DNA from: Tabrizicola sp.
Lineage (GTDB): Bacteria > Pseudomonadota > Alphaproteobacteria > Rhodobacterales > Rhodobacteraceae
Length of the DNA stretch: 64,000 bases
Assembly (NCBI RefSeq): GCF_016792905.1
Contig: NZ_JAEULP010000020.1
Location: forward strand, 1-64,000
Reading direction: 5' to 3'
Part shown: positions 56,432 to 64,000 of the stretch, piece by piece
Layout: the number at the start of each line of letters is the position of its first letter
Numbering within the stretch: the stretch's first letter is position 1
The notes under the pieces: generated by a model
The model's database searches: none
The model's input: the letters and a program-made list of their open reading frames with translations, nothing else
Told to the model about the DNA's origin: nothing
Position numbers and translations under genes: made by a program

Positions 56432-56743
56432 ATGGCGGAAGCCCAAACCAGACAGGAACGGATGGGGGCGACGGTCATGTCGCTCGCCTCGATCTTCATC
56501 GCGGGGATGGAATGGTTGCAGCGACCCGCGCCGGGGGACTTCGTCGAGCCGGAGCCGGACTGGTATGTCACCTTCAACCTCGTCCTGCATGGTGCAATTC
56601 TTGTTCTTCTGCTTTTCGCGCTGCTGCGCCTGCCGAAAATGACCGCCGACCGGCCCGGCCTGCGGCTTCCCTTCACCATGATGGTCCTTGTCGGGATCGC
56701 CGCGGCTGCCTATGTGGTGGGCGTTGACCTTGGGATGGTCTGA
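56432..56743 (+). CDS. Small two-helix membrane protein
   Basis: A 103-aa protein preceded by GGAGG. Two membrane helices are clear ([18 protein letters not shown] at about 50-67 and [20 protein letters not shown] at about 81-100). No family is recognised. It sits in the bolA-grxD interval and is probably co-transcribed. Confidence 0.7.
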   Translation: MAEAQTRQERMGATVMSLASIFIAGMEWLQRPAPGDFVEPEPDWYVTFNLVLHGAILVLLLFALLRLPKMTADRPGLRLPFTMMVLVGIAAAAYVVGVDLGMV

Positions 56744-56761
56744 GGGCGCGGGGGAACCGGG

Positions 56762-57004
56762 ATGGCAACGGGCGCGGGACTGGGTGGCTTGGTATCGGCC
56801 CTTCTGCCGCTGGTCGGGATCGTCACGATCCTGAAGGGCCGCCGTCGGCGCAAGCTAGGCCTGCCCGAGCCGGTGGATCACGAGTTCGAGAAGCGCCGCG
56901 CGGCAACCCGGGAATCCGAGGCGCGCATGGCCGCCTATCTGGCGCAGCGCAGCACGGCGAGTTATCACGTCAGCGAAGACGACGAACAGGAGATCAGGCG
57001 ATGA
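56762..57004 (+). CDS. Small hypothetical protein coupled to grxD
   Basis: An 80-aa protein with one N-terminal hydrophobic stretch ([16 protein letters not shown]), a basic RRRRK stop-transfer segment and a charged helical tail. Its last codons overlap the grxD start by 4 bp. No family is recognised. Confidence 0.7.
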   Translation: MATGAGLGGLVSALLPLVGIVTILKGRRRRKLGLPEPVDHEFEKRRAATRESEARMAAYLAQRSTASYHVSEDDEQEIRR

Positions 57005-57360
57005 GCGCCGAGACGACGATCCGCGAGACGATCGCGATGAATGATGTGGTGCTGTTCATGAAGGGCACCAAGATGATGCCGCAATGTGGGTTCTCGTCCC
57101 GTGTGGCGGGGGTGCTGAACTTCATGGGCGTGGAGTTCCAGGACGTGAACGTGCTGGCCGATGCCGAGATTCGGCAGGGCATCAAGGACTTCTCCGACTG
57201 GCCGACGATCCCGCAGCTTTACGTCAAGGGCGAATTCGTCGGCGGCTGCGACATCGTCACCGAGATGACCCTGTCGGGCGAGCTGGACCAGCTTTTCGAG
57301 ACGAAGGGCGTGGCCTTCGACAAGGAAGCGGCGGACAAGATCCGCGAAGCCAACGCCTGA
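57001..57360 (+). CDS. grxD: Monothiol glutaredoxin Grx4/GrxD
   Basis: CGFS-type monothiol glutaredoxin of 119 aa that carries [2Fe-2S] clusters, alone or with BolA. The active site is C29 in [28 protein letters not shown] provides glutathione and cluster contacts. It closes the purL-GNAT-bolA-grxD run and is followed by a hairpin terminator. Confidence 0.97.
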   Translation: MSAETTIRETIAMNDVVLFMKGTKMMPQCGFSSRVAGVLNFMGVEFQDVNVLADAEIRQGIKDFSDWPTIPQLYVKGEFVGGCDIVTEMTLSGELDQLFETKGVAFDKEAADKIREANA

Positions 57361-57380
57361 GGGTTTCAATGAGACAGGAT

Positions 57381-57401
57381 GGCCCGCACCCGGCGGGCCT
57401 T
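57381..57401 (+). terminator. Hairpin terminator after grxD
   Basis: GGCCCGC (57381-57387), 5-nt loop, GCGGGCC (57393-57399), then TT. Confidence 0.6.
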
Positions 57402-57408
57402 CCGCGTT

Positions 57409-57708
57409 TCAAATTCCTGTGATCAGCAAGTCGAACGCGCGCACGATATCGTCCCGAACATGCGAGATATTGCCGACCCGCGTACCGAGACTACGGACCG
57501 GGGCGACGCCGACCAGATGCGTCATGACCCGATATTCCCGCTCGGCGTGGACGAAGGCCGGGGCGAGGCGTTCTGGTCGCATTCCGGGCCGGTCGGCCGG
57601 AAGGCAAGGTGCAAAGACCCGCGTCTCGATGGCTTCGAGAGCGTCACTTTGCAGAACGACGACGAGGCTCTTGTTTGGCGCAAGATAAAGATCGAACTGC
57701 GCGGCCAT
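57409..57708 (-). CDS. ccdB: CcdB family toxin
   Basis: Type II toxin of 99 aa related to F-plasmid CcdB, a gyrase poison. The N-terminus MAAQFDLYLAPNKSLVVVLQ and the middle FVHAEREYRVMTHLVGVAPVRSLG match the family. In F-plasmid CcdB the last three residues Trp-Gly-Ile are needed for gyrase poisoning; here the end is LLITGI, with Thr in place of Trp. Its start overlaps the ccdA stop (ATGA). Toxicity is therefore uncertain. Confidence 0.87.
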   Translation of the reverse strand: MAAQFDLYLAPNKSLVVVLQSDALEAIETRVFAPCLPADRPGMRPERLAPAFVHAEREYRVMTHLVGVAPVRSLGTRVGNISHVRDDIVRAFDLLITGI

Positions 57709-57941
57709 CAGAGCGCGGTTATCCGAATATCACTGTTAGGAATGCCGTTTTCAGCTATCCACTCGTTGTAGTCGCGAATGAATTCGGCGTTGTCCTCGGC
57801 CCAGCGGCGCTTGCGCTCAGCCTTCACGGCGATGAGCAATCCCTCTTCGGCCGCGCGGGAGAGGTTCACTCCCAGCGCGCGGGCTTCGTCCAGAAGGGCG
57901 GCGTCGAGGGTCATGGATGTGGCGCGGCGCTGGCTGGGCAT
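57708..57941 (-). CDS. ccdA: CcdA family antitoxin
   Basis: Antitoxin of 77 aa with an N-terminal ribbon-helix-helix (ATSMTLDAALLDEARALGVNLSRAAEEGL) and a C-terminal toxin-binding tail ending WAEDNAEFIRDYNEWIAENG plus 12 residues, the usual CcdA pattern. ATG 57941 is preceded by AGGAGG. It forms a coupled operon with ccdB. Confidence 0.9.
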   Translation of the reverse strand: MPSQRRATSMTLDAALLDEARALGVNLSRAAEEGLLIAVKAERKRRWAEDNAEFIRDYNEWIAENGIPNSDIRITAL

Positions 57942-58000
57942 GGGCGGTCCTCCTGTGCCGGAATCATACCTCAATACATACCGCACATGAAGAGGTATAT

Positions 58001-58315
58001 CTATTCGGCCTTGCAGGCCAGAAGTGGCGTCTCGCCCTCGGGCGTCTTCCAGTAGAGGGTCGCCTCGTCGCCCTTCGTCCACCAGACATAGGTCGACCCG
58101 TCCGAGGGCCAGCCATAGCGGGCGCCGGATGCGGCGGGTTCGTTCACCAGCGTGATCTGGTTGCCCTCGACATGGATGATGGCAAGGCTCTGGTCGGCGC
58201 CATTCACATAGGTCGCGGGGACCTCGACCCCGCGGTCGCAGGTGTAGCGCTGGGTGGTAAACTCCTGCGCGGCGGCGAGGCCCGGCACGAGCGCGAGGAG
58301 GACCATCGCCCTCAT
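58001..58315 (-). CDS. MliC family lysozyme inhibitor
   Basis: A 104-aa exported protein with a short signal (MVLLALVPGLAAAQ). The MliC C-type lysozyme inhibitor domain is recognised from YTCDRGVEVPATYVN and the C-terminal LLACKAE Cys, which would form the family disulfide. No lipobox is seen, so it is periplasmic rather than lipid-anchored. It overlaps zapA by 4 bp. Confidence 0.82.
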   Translation of the reverse strand: MRAMVLLALVPGLAAAQEFTTQRYTCDRGVEVPATYVNGADQSLAIIHVEGNQITLVNEPAASGARYGWPSDGSTYVWWTKGDEATLYWKTPEGETPLLACKAE

Positions 58316-58677
58316 GCGCGCAGCTGTTCTTCGACGCGGGCGGCCATCGCCTCGGCGCGGGCGGCGATTTCGGCGAGGGTCTCGTTCACCTGCGCCGGGA
58401 TCACGGCGACGTCGCGGGTGGCGACGGGACGGGCCTCAAGCTCGGCCACACGGGCGCGCAAGCCCCGCAGTTCATCCTCGACCGCCGCCGTCTTGTCTGC
58501 GAGCATAAGGCCCGCCATCAAGAGCATCTTGGCCTCGGGCAGGCGGCCCATCTGGGCGATGATCGGCGCGGCTTCGGCATCCAGCATCCCGGCGGCTGAG
58601 CGCAGGAAATGTTCCTCGCCCGGCTGGCAGGACACCTGGAACGGGCGGCCGCCGATGGTGACTTCAAGATCAGGCAT
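58312..58677 (-). CDS. zapA: Cell division protein ZapA
   Basis: FtsZ-associated protein that bundles protofilaments at the division ring. The 121-aa protein has [28 protein letters not shown] at the start and a long C-terminal helix suited to coiled-coil tetramers (DELRGLRARVAELEAR). It overlaps both neighbours, the coiled-coil gene upstream and mliC downstream. Confidence 0.9.
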   Translation of the reverse strand: MPDLEVTIGGRPFQVSCQPGEEHFLRSAAGMLDAEAAPIIAQMGRLPEAKMLLMAGLMLADKTAAVEDELRGLRARVAELEARPVATRDVAVIPAQVNETLAEIAARAEAMAARVEEQLRA

Positions 58678-59164
58678 TGCCGGCCTCCGTCAGGTGGGGT
58701 TCGAGGGCCGCAAGGATTTCGTCCATCTCGGCGATTTCGGTCAGGCGGCTGGCGCGCAGGGCCTCAAGCTCGGCGGCCATCGCCTTGTTGATCAGGCCGG
58801 GCTCGGTGGCACCGGACGCTGCCGCGGTGCGCAGCGCCTCAAGCTGTTCGCGCAGGGAAGCGTTCACCCGGCGCATGCGTTGCAGTTCGAGGCCCTGCAC
58901 GTCCAGTTCCTGCGTCAGCCGGTCGACCTTGTCCTGCAGGTCGCCCTTCGCCTCGCGGTCCTTGGCGGCGCGAAGGCGGGCCTGCAGCTGGGCGGTCAGC
59001 GACTTCTCTTCCTCGAGCTGGGCACGGAGCGCTGAATCGGCAACGGCACCCGCGGGCGCCGGGGCCACGGCCTGGCGGGGCTGCGCGGCCAGCCGGTCGA
59101 CGCCCTTGCCGATCCGTTCCAGCGCGGTGGTGATCCGCTTCTCCAGCTCGGTGATTTCCTGCAT
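58670..59164 (-). CDS. Coiled-coil protein upstream of zapA
   Basis: A 164-aa protein that is almost entirely helical, with heptad patterns at about residues 45-115 ([40 protein letters not shown]). It overlaps zapA by 8 bp. Its position suggests a partner of ZapA in Z-ring organisation, functionally like ZapB, but there is no sequence evidence for that. Confidence 0.75.
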   Translation of the reverse strand: MQEITELEKRITTALERIGKGVDRLAAQPRQAVAPAPAGAVADSALRAQLEEEKSLTAQLQARLRAAKDREAKGDLQDKVDRLTQELDVQGLELQRMRRVNASLREQLEALRTAAASGATEPGLINKAMAAELEALRASRLTEIAEMDEILAALEPHLTEAGNA

Positions 59165-59389
59165 CCCTTACCCCTTGCACCCCGGTCGCTGTCCCTGCGC
59201 CCGTCAATCCTTGCGGTCGGGGCAAGGCGAATCGCCCCTGCCCCGGTCAGAGGCAATCTTAGCGCGAAACCCCGGAAAGGCGACCGGCCTTTCTTCCCAA
59301 GGCCTTGGGGACCAAGCTTGATCTTGCCGGTCGCGGTGGATAGGAGGCTGGCAATTCCATTGCCACGCCAGCCCAAAAGGAATGCCGCC

Positions 59390-61405
59390 TTGGACATCCA
59401 GACCCTTCGCACCAAGCACCCCGACCACTGGATGCGCGCCACCGCGATCCGCGCGCTCGCGCTCGATGCGGTCGCCGCCGCGAATTCCGGCCATTCGGGG
59501 ATGCCGATGGGCATGGCCGACGTGGCGACGGTGCTGTTTTCGAAACATCTGAAGTTCGACCCCAAGGCGCCGCGCTGGCCCGACCGCGACCGCTTCATCC
59601 TGTCGGCGGGGCACGGGTCGATGCTGATCTATGCGCTTTTGTACCTCACCGGGTACGAGGACATGACGCTGGACCAGATCAAGCATTTCCGCCAGTGGGG
59701 CGCGATCACCGCCGGGCACCCGGAATACGGCCATGTCGCGGGGGTGGAGACGACGACGGGACCGTTGGGCCAGGGCATTTCCAACTCGGTCGGGTTCGCG
59801 ATTGCCGAGGAGTCCTTGCGGGCGCGCTGGGGGGCGAAGATCCAGGATCACCACACCTGGGTCATCGCGGGCGACGGTTGCCTGATGGAAGGCGTGTCGC
59901 AGGAGGCGATCGGCCTGGCGGGCAAGCAGCAGCTCTCGCGGCTGATCGTCCTGTGGGACAACAACGGCATCACCATAGACGGGAAGGTTTCGCTGTCCGA
60001 CGTGACGGACCAGAAGGCGCGGTTTGCGGCGAGCGGTTGGGACGTGTTCGACTGTGACGGCCATGATCCGGTGGACATCGACCGGGCGCTGACCGCCGCC
60101 AAGGCAAGCGCCCGCCCGGCTCTGGTCGCCTGCAAGACGCATATCGCCATCGGCCATGCGGCGCAGGACACCAACAAGGGCCATGGTGCGTTGACCGACA
60201 AGACGCAGCTGCAGGCGGCGAAGGATGCCTATGGCTGGAAAGGCGGGCCGTTCGAAGTGCCCGCCGACATCAAGAAATGGTGGGAGTCGCTGGGGGCCAA
60301 GGGGGCGAAAGCCCGGGCAGAGTGGGAGGCGCGCATCGCCGCCCTGTCACCCGCCAAGCAGGCCGAATTCGCCCGTATCTTCGCACTGGAGGCTCCGGCA
60401 AAGCTGGCGGCCGCCATTCGCGGGGTGAAGAAACAGGCGGTTGCTGACCTGCCCAAGCTTGCCACCCGCGCCTCGTCGGAAAAGGTGCTGGCGGCGGTGA
60501 ACCCGGTCATGCCGGAAACCATTGGCGGCTCGGCCGACCTGACCGGGTCGAACAACACCAAGACCGCCGATCTGGGCACCTTCACCCCCGAGGATCGCAA
60601 GGGCCGCTACATCTATTTCGGCATCCGCGAACATGGCATGGCCGCGGCGATGAACGGCATGGTGCTGCATGGCGGGGTCCGACCCTATGGCGGAACCTTC
60701 ATGTGCTTTACCGACTATGCCCGGCCCTCGATGCGGCTTTCGGCGTTGATGGGGGTGCCGGTCGTCTATGTGATGACGCATGACAGCATCGGTCTGGGCG
60801 AGGATGGCCCGACGCACCAGCCGGTCGAGCATCTGGCGATCAGCCGCGCGACGCCCAACACGCTGGTCATCCGCCCGGCCGATCTGGTGGAGGTGGCGGA
60901 GGCCTGGGAGATCGCGCTGACCGAGAAGACCCGGCCCACCGTGCTGGCGCTGTCACGACAGAACCTTCCGGCGGTGCGGAAGACGCATACCAACGCGAAC
61001 CTCGTCTCGAAGGGTGCCTATGTGCTGGCCGAGGCGACCGGCAAGCGCCAGGTGATCCTGATGGCCACCGGCTCCGAGGTCGAGATTGCCCTGAAGGCCC
61101 GCGAGGCGCTGGAGGCAGAGGGGATCGGCACCCGCGTGGTCTCGATGCCGTCGATGGAGCTGTTCGCGGCGCAGGACGAGGCCTATCGCAAGCGCGTCTT
61201 GCCCGCAGGCCCGGTGCGCGTGGCGGTGGAAGCGGGTGTGCGCCAAGGCTGGGACCGCTGGCTCTTGGGCGAGCGGGGCCGCGAGGCGAAAGCCGGGTTC
61301 ATCGGCATGTCGTCCTTCGGCGCCTCGGCCCCGATGGAGCGGCTCTATGCCGAGTTCGGGATCACCGCGGAGGCGACCGTCGCGAAGGTGAAGTCGCTTC
61401 TCTGA
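59390..61405 (+). CDS. tkt: Transketolase
   Basis: Thiamine diphosphate enzyme of the pentose phosphate and Calvin cycles. The protein is 671 aa from TTG 59390, preceded by AAAAGG at good spacing; the family N-terminus ([20 protein letters not shown]) starts just after. TPP motif [20 protein letters not shown] lies near residue 160. The catalytic Glu lies in [14 protein letters not shown] near residue 410. gap begins 2.4 kb downstream on the same strand, in line with a central carbon cluster interrupted here by two other genes. Confidence 0.97.
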   Translation: MDIQTLRTKHPDHWMRATAIRALALDAVAAANSGHSGMPMGMADVATVLFSKHLKFDPKAPRWPDRDRFILSAGHGSMLIYALLYLTGYEDMTLDQIKHFRQWGAITAGHPEYGHVAGVETTTGPLGQGISNSVGFAIAEESLRARWGAKIQDHHTWVIAGDGCLMEGVSQEAIGLAGKQQLSRLIVLWDNNGITIDGKVSLSDVTDQKARFAASGWDVFDCDGHDPVDIDRALTAAKASARPALVACKTHIAIGHAAQDTNKGHGALTDKTQLQAAKDAYGWKGGPFEVPADIKKWWESLGAKGAKARAEWEARIAALSPAKQAEFARIFALEAPAKLAAAIRGVKKQAVADLPKLATRASSEKVLAAVNPVMPETIGGSADLTGSNNTKTADLGTFTPEDRKGRYIYFGIREHGMAAAMNGMVLHGGVRPYGGTFMCFTDYARPSMRLSALMGVPVVYVMTHDSIGLGEDGPTHQPVEHLAISRATPNTLVIRPADLVEVAEAWEIALTEKTRPTVLALSRQNLPAVRKTHTNANLVSKGAYVLAEATGKRQVILMATGSEVEIALKAREALEAEGIGTRVVSMPSMELFAAQDEAYRKRVLPAGPVRVAVEAGVRQGWDRWLLGERGREAKAGFIGMSSFGASAPMERLYAEFGITAEATVAKVKSLL

Positions 61406-61459
61406 CCCCAATCGTCGCGGTCGAAGTGCCGCCCGCCGTGTGGATGGCGAAAACGGATG

Positions 61460-61484
61460 GGCCGCCTGGCGAAGGCGGCCTTTT
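61460..61484 (+). terminator. Intrinsic terminator after tkt
   Basis: GGCCGCC (61460-61466), 7-nt loop, GGCGGCC (61474-61480), TTTT. 54 bp after the tkt stop. Confidence 0.8.
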
Positions 61485-61529
61485 CAATGACCGGGCGCCG
61501 GGTCAGGCTTGACCGGCAAGGAGAAGCGC

Positions 61530-62651
61530 ATGGCAGGATGGCGAGGGTTGGCCCCGGCGATGGCGGGGCCGAAGGCGGTGGACCTGGCGCGCGCCGGGTT
61601 CGGGGCGGGGCTAGGCCTTCTCCTCGCGGGGCTGGCGCTGCATGGCATCGGCCTTGGCTGGCTGATCGCGCCCTTCGGGGCCTCGGCGGTGCTGGTCTTC
61701 GCGGTGCCGAACAGCCCCCTGGCGCAGCCCTGGTCGGTGGTCGTGGGCAACACCGCCTCGGCGCTGGTTGCGCTGGCGATGATCGGTGCCCTGCCCCCGG
61801 CCGACTGGGTGGTGCCGCTGGCGGTTGCGCTGGCCATTGTCACCATGCTGGCGCTGCGCGCCCTGCATCCGCCGGGGGGCGCGGTGGCCCTGCTGGTGGC
61901 GCTCGGGGGGATGGGTCATGGCGGTGCGACCCTGGCCACGGTTGCTGCCGGGTCGGCGCTCCTGGTAGCGCTCGGGGTCCTGTGGAACCACGGGGTTGGC
62001 CGCGTCTACCCGTTCCGCCAGCCGTCACAGCCCGGGACGCACGGCACGACCGACCCCGCGCCGGAGGCGCGGATCGGGCTTGATCCGGCGGAACTCGCCA
62101 CGATCCTGGAGGACTACCGCCAGTCCGCCAACCTGGGCGTGGCCGACCTTGCCCGGCTGGTGGGGGCGGCGGAGCAGGCGGCAGCGGCGCGGCGGATGGA
62201 GGGGTTCACCGCCGCCGACATCATGTCGCGCGATCTGGTGACGGTGGGGCCGGATGCGGCGCTGAGCCAAGTGGCGGACCTGTTCCGCAAGCGGGGCTTC
62301 ACCTCGCTGCCGGTGGTCGAGGGGGATGCAAGGCTTCTGGGCGTCATCTTCCAGATCGACCTGATCCGCCGCGCGCGCGAGGATGCCTTCCGCCAGCACC
62401 ACAGCTTCATCCGGGCGCTGGCACATCTGATCGACACCCATCGCAAGCGCCCCCCGAAAGCGGCCGAGATCATGGAGCGCGCGGTGCCCAAGGTGACAGC
62501 CGATACCCCGGTGGGCGCGCTTCTGCCGCTGCTGGCCGATGGCGGGGCCGAGGCGGTGCCGGTTGTCGAGGGCGACCGCATCGTCGGCATCGTGACGCGA
62601 ACCGATCTCGTCTCGGCCCTGTCGCAAAGGCTGGCGCTGATCGGGGCCTAG
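61530..62651 (+). CDS. HPP family membrane protein with CBS domain pair
   Basis: A 373-aa protein: an N-terminal HPP membrane domain (about residues 20-165) with the eponymous LRALHPPGGAVALLVALGG, and a C-terminal CBS pair (about 235-370; TAADIMSRDLVTVGPDAALS and AAEIMERAVPKVTADTPVGA). HPP proteins are implicated in nitrite transport in cyanobacteria and plastids; the CBS pair suggests nucleotide control. ATG 61530 has AAGGAG seven bases upstream. Confidence 0.9.
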   Translation: MAGWRGLAPAMAGPKAVDLARAGFGAGLGLLLAGLALHGIGLGWLIAPFGASAVLVFAVPNSPLAQPWSVVVGNTASALVALAMIGALPPADWVVPLAVALAIVTMLALRALHPPGGAVALLVALGGMGHGGATLATVAAGSALLVALGVLWNHGVGRVYPFRQPSQPGTHGTTDPAPEARIGLDPAELATILEDYRQSANLGVADLARLVGAAEQAAAARRMEGFTAADIMSRDLVTVGPDAALSQVADLFRKRGFTSLPVVEGDARLLGVIFQIDLIRRAREDAFRQHHSFIRALAHLIDTHRKRPPKAAEIMERAVPKVTADTPVGALLPLLADGGAEAVPVVEGDRIVGIVTRTDLVSALSQRLALIGA

Positions 62652-63622
62652 TGCGCGGCGGCCTTCCGCCCCGTGACGGCAGCCCAGAGCGGACCGATCA
62701 CGCGGGTCGCGACCGGGATCAGGATCACCCCCAGGATAACGCCGAAGATGCCGTCCAGCGTCGCCGTCACCAGCCATTCGACGAAGCCCTGCGCCGCCGG
62801 TACGGCGTGCGCCGCAGCTTCGGCGATGTAATGGATCGTCTGATACGGCCAGGCCCAGAGATGCGTCACCTCCAGCCCGTGGATCACGATGTTGCCACCG
62901 ACCCAGAGCATCGCAGCCGTACCGACCGTGGACAGGAACGCCATCAGCTTCGGCATGCCGTGGACCAGCCCCCGGCCAAGTGCCCTGCCCCCGCTGGTGC
63001 GCCCCTTCGCAGCCAGATGCAGGCCCACGTCGTCCATCTTCACGATCAGCGCCACCGCGCCATAGACCGCGACGGTGATGAGGGTGCCGACGACCGCAAG
63101 GCTGGTCGCCTCCAGCCAGAAGCTCGGGCTTTCGATGGCGGCAAGCGCGATGGTCATGATCTCGGCCGACAGGATGAAATCCGTCTTGATCGCGCCCGCC
63201 ACCTTTTCCTCTTCCAGATGGGAAGGATCCTTGGTGTCGTAATCCGCTTCCACCCCTTCGTCCGCATGGGGTGCAAAGGCATGGGCCAGCTTTTCAGCCC
63301 CTTCGAAACAGAGATAGGCCCCGCCCAGCATGAGAAGCGGGGTGATGGCCCAGGGGGCGAAATAGTCCAGTGCCAGAAGCCCGGGCAAGAGGATGATCAG
63401 CTTGTTCTTCAGCGAGCCGAGCGCGATGCGCCAGATGATCGGCAGCTCCCGGTCGGCGGAAAAGCCGTGGACGTATTTCGGCGTCACCGCCGCGTCGTCG
63501 ATCACCACGCCTGCGGCCTTGGTCCCCGCCTTGGCCGCCGCCGCCGCCACATCGTCGATCGAGGCTGCCGCCACCTTGGCAATCGCCGCCACGTCGTCGA
63601 GAAGTGCGAGAAGCCCGCTCAT
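62648..63622 (-). CDS. DUF808 (YedI) family membrane protein
   Basis: A 324-aa membrane protein with the family N-terminus MSGLLALLDDVAAIAKVAAA and about six to eight hydrophobic helices (IILLPGLLALDYFAPWAITP, LLMLGGAYLCFEGAEKL). Function is unknown. It is convergent with the HPP-CBS gene, overlapping its stop codon region by 4 bp. ATG 63634 in frame is an alternative start. Confidence 0.87.
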   Translation of the reverse strand: MSGLLALLDDVAAIAKVAAASIDDVAAAAAKAGTKAAGVVIDDAAVTPKYVHGFSADRELPIIWRIALGSLKNKLIILLPGLLALDYFAPWAITPLLMLGGAYLCFEGAEKLAHAFAPHADEGVEADYDTKDPSHLEEEKVAGAIKTDFILSAEIMTIALAAIESPSFWLEATSLAVVGTLITVAVYGAVALIVKMDDVGLHLAAKGRTSGGRALGRGLVHGMPKLMAFLSTVGTAAMLWVGGNIVIHGLEVTHLWAWPYQTIHYIAEAAAHAVPAAQGFVEWLVTATLDGIFGVILGVILIPVATRVIGPLWAAVTGRKAAAH

Positions 63623-63809
63623 GCCCTGCCCCATCCTGCCTGCAACCGTGGATGTAGCGGGAAACGCGGGATTCGGCAAAGCGATGCCCCGGGTTAGCGC
63701 AAACAGGCGAAGATTGCGCTAACATCATGAAAAGGCGTCGTTTTCCGCCTTGCATACCATTGTGGACCGGCTAAGGCCTCTTTCCAGGCATCAGCAGGGG
63801 ACTTCCAGA

Positions 63810-64000
63810 ATGACCGTGACTGTCGGCATCAACGGCTTCGGCCGCATCGGGCGCTGCACGCTGGCGCATATCGCGGAATCGAACCGCAACGACGTGCAGG
63901 TGGTGGCGATCAATGCCACGGGTCCGGTCGAGACGAACGCTCACTTGCTGCGCTACGACTCGGTGCATGGCCGTTTCCCCGGGGTGGTGAAGGTCACGGA
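63810..64000 (+). CDS. gap: Glyceraldehyde-3-phosphate dehydrogenase, 3' end outside window
   Basis: Glycolytic/Calvin-cycle dehydrogenase. Only the first 63 codons are visible: VGINGFGRIGRCTLAHIAES is the NAD(P)-binding Rossmann start, followed by VVAINATGPVETNAHLLRYDSVHGRFPG. The catalytic Cys lies beyond the right edge. It follows tkt by 2.4 kb on the same strand; the 187 bp upstream probably hold its own promoter. Confidence 0.96.
   Translation, partial: MTVTVGINGFGRIGRCTLAHIAESNRNDVQVVAINATGPVETNAHLLRYDSVHGRFPGVVKVT

Overview
The window is about 64 kb of GC-rich, densely packed chromosomal DNA from an alphaproteobacterium, most likely a member of the Rhodobacteraceae (Rhodobacter, Paracoccus or Gemmobacter type). 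The evidence is gene content and order: yceD-rpmF-plsX-fabH-ihfA-merR, argS-SPOR-nagZ-scpA-scpB, a double-length dCTP deaminase, a holin plus GH108 muramidase like the Rhodobacter gene transfer agent lysis genes, a split corrinoid methionine synthase module and pntAB. This rests on family recognition; I ran no search. Almost all the content is core or household. There is no prophage structural region, insertion sequence, CRISPR array or rRNA operon. One tRNA, tRNA-Pro(GGG), is present.

Layout. 0-3.7 kb: peptide-type ABC importer (binding protein cut by the left edge, two permeases). 3.7-8.3 kb, minus: DUF3422 protein and NAD(P) transhydrogenase pntAB. 8.4-12.4 kb: a methyltransferase, then kynU - GH5 glycosidase - kynA (tryptophan degradation) behind an 18-bp perfect palindrome. 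12.6-22.2 kb: cell-envelope block with two L,D-transpeptidases, a DUF882 peptidase, a D-lyxose isomerase, a HerA-like ATPase, an IalB protein and an ldt-lpxD-acp-ketosynthase operon. 22.3-30.6 kb: rlmE, ppx, a one-carbon/methionine operon, small secreted proteins, an OlsB-like acyltransferase, msrB and a BamE-like lipoprotein. 30.7-34.9 kb: yceD-rpmF-plsX-fabH-ihfA-merR and the tRNA. 35-49.3 kb: dcd, scpAB, nagZ, argS, holin/endolysin, ccmE, argC, epmA/efp, a FocA/NirC channel, DUF1684 and brnTA. 49.3-64 kb: murI, a LysR regulator, an ECF sigma factor with its DGPF partner, purL-GNAT-bolA-grxD, ccdAB, a lysozyme inhibitor, zapA, tkt, an HPP-CBS protein, a DUF808 protein and the start of gap.

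What is not explained by ordinary genes lies between them. A 72-bp ungapped element (a 15-bp dyad, a CAA/TTG dyad, and GTTAGG-like direct repeats 11 bp apart) occurs four times, always directly 3' of a gene with the dyad facing the stop codon; two copies bracket the epmA/efp pair in inverted orientation. A second short dispersed motif occurs three times. Two intergenic regions (16.0-16.2 kb and 51.3-51.45 kb) look like small-RNA loci that share a C-rich CTCCCTGT segment fused to a strong terminator, and one of them also carries the reverse complement of that segment. Other oddities are a brnT toxin without a normal start codon, a CcdB with Thr in place of its key Trp, and a 33-codon frame containing two Trp just before tryptophan dioxygenase.
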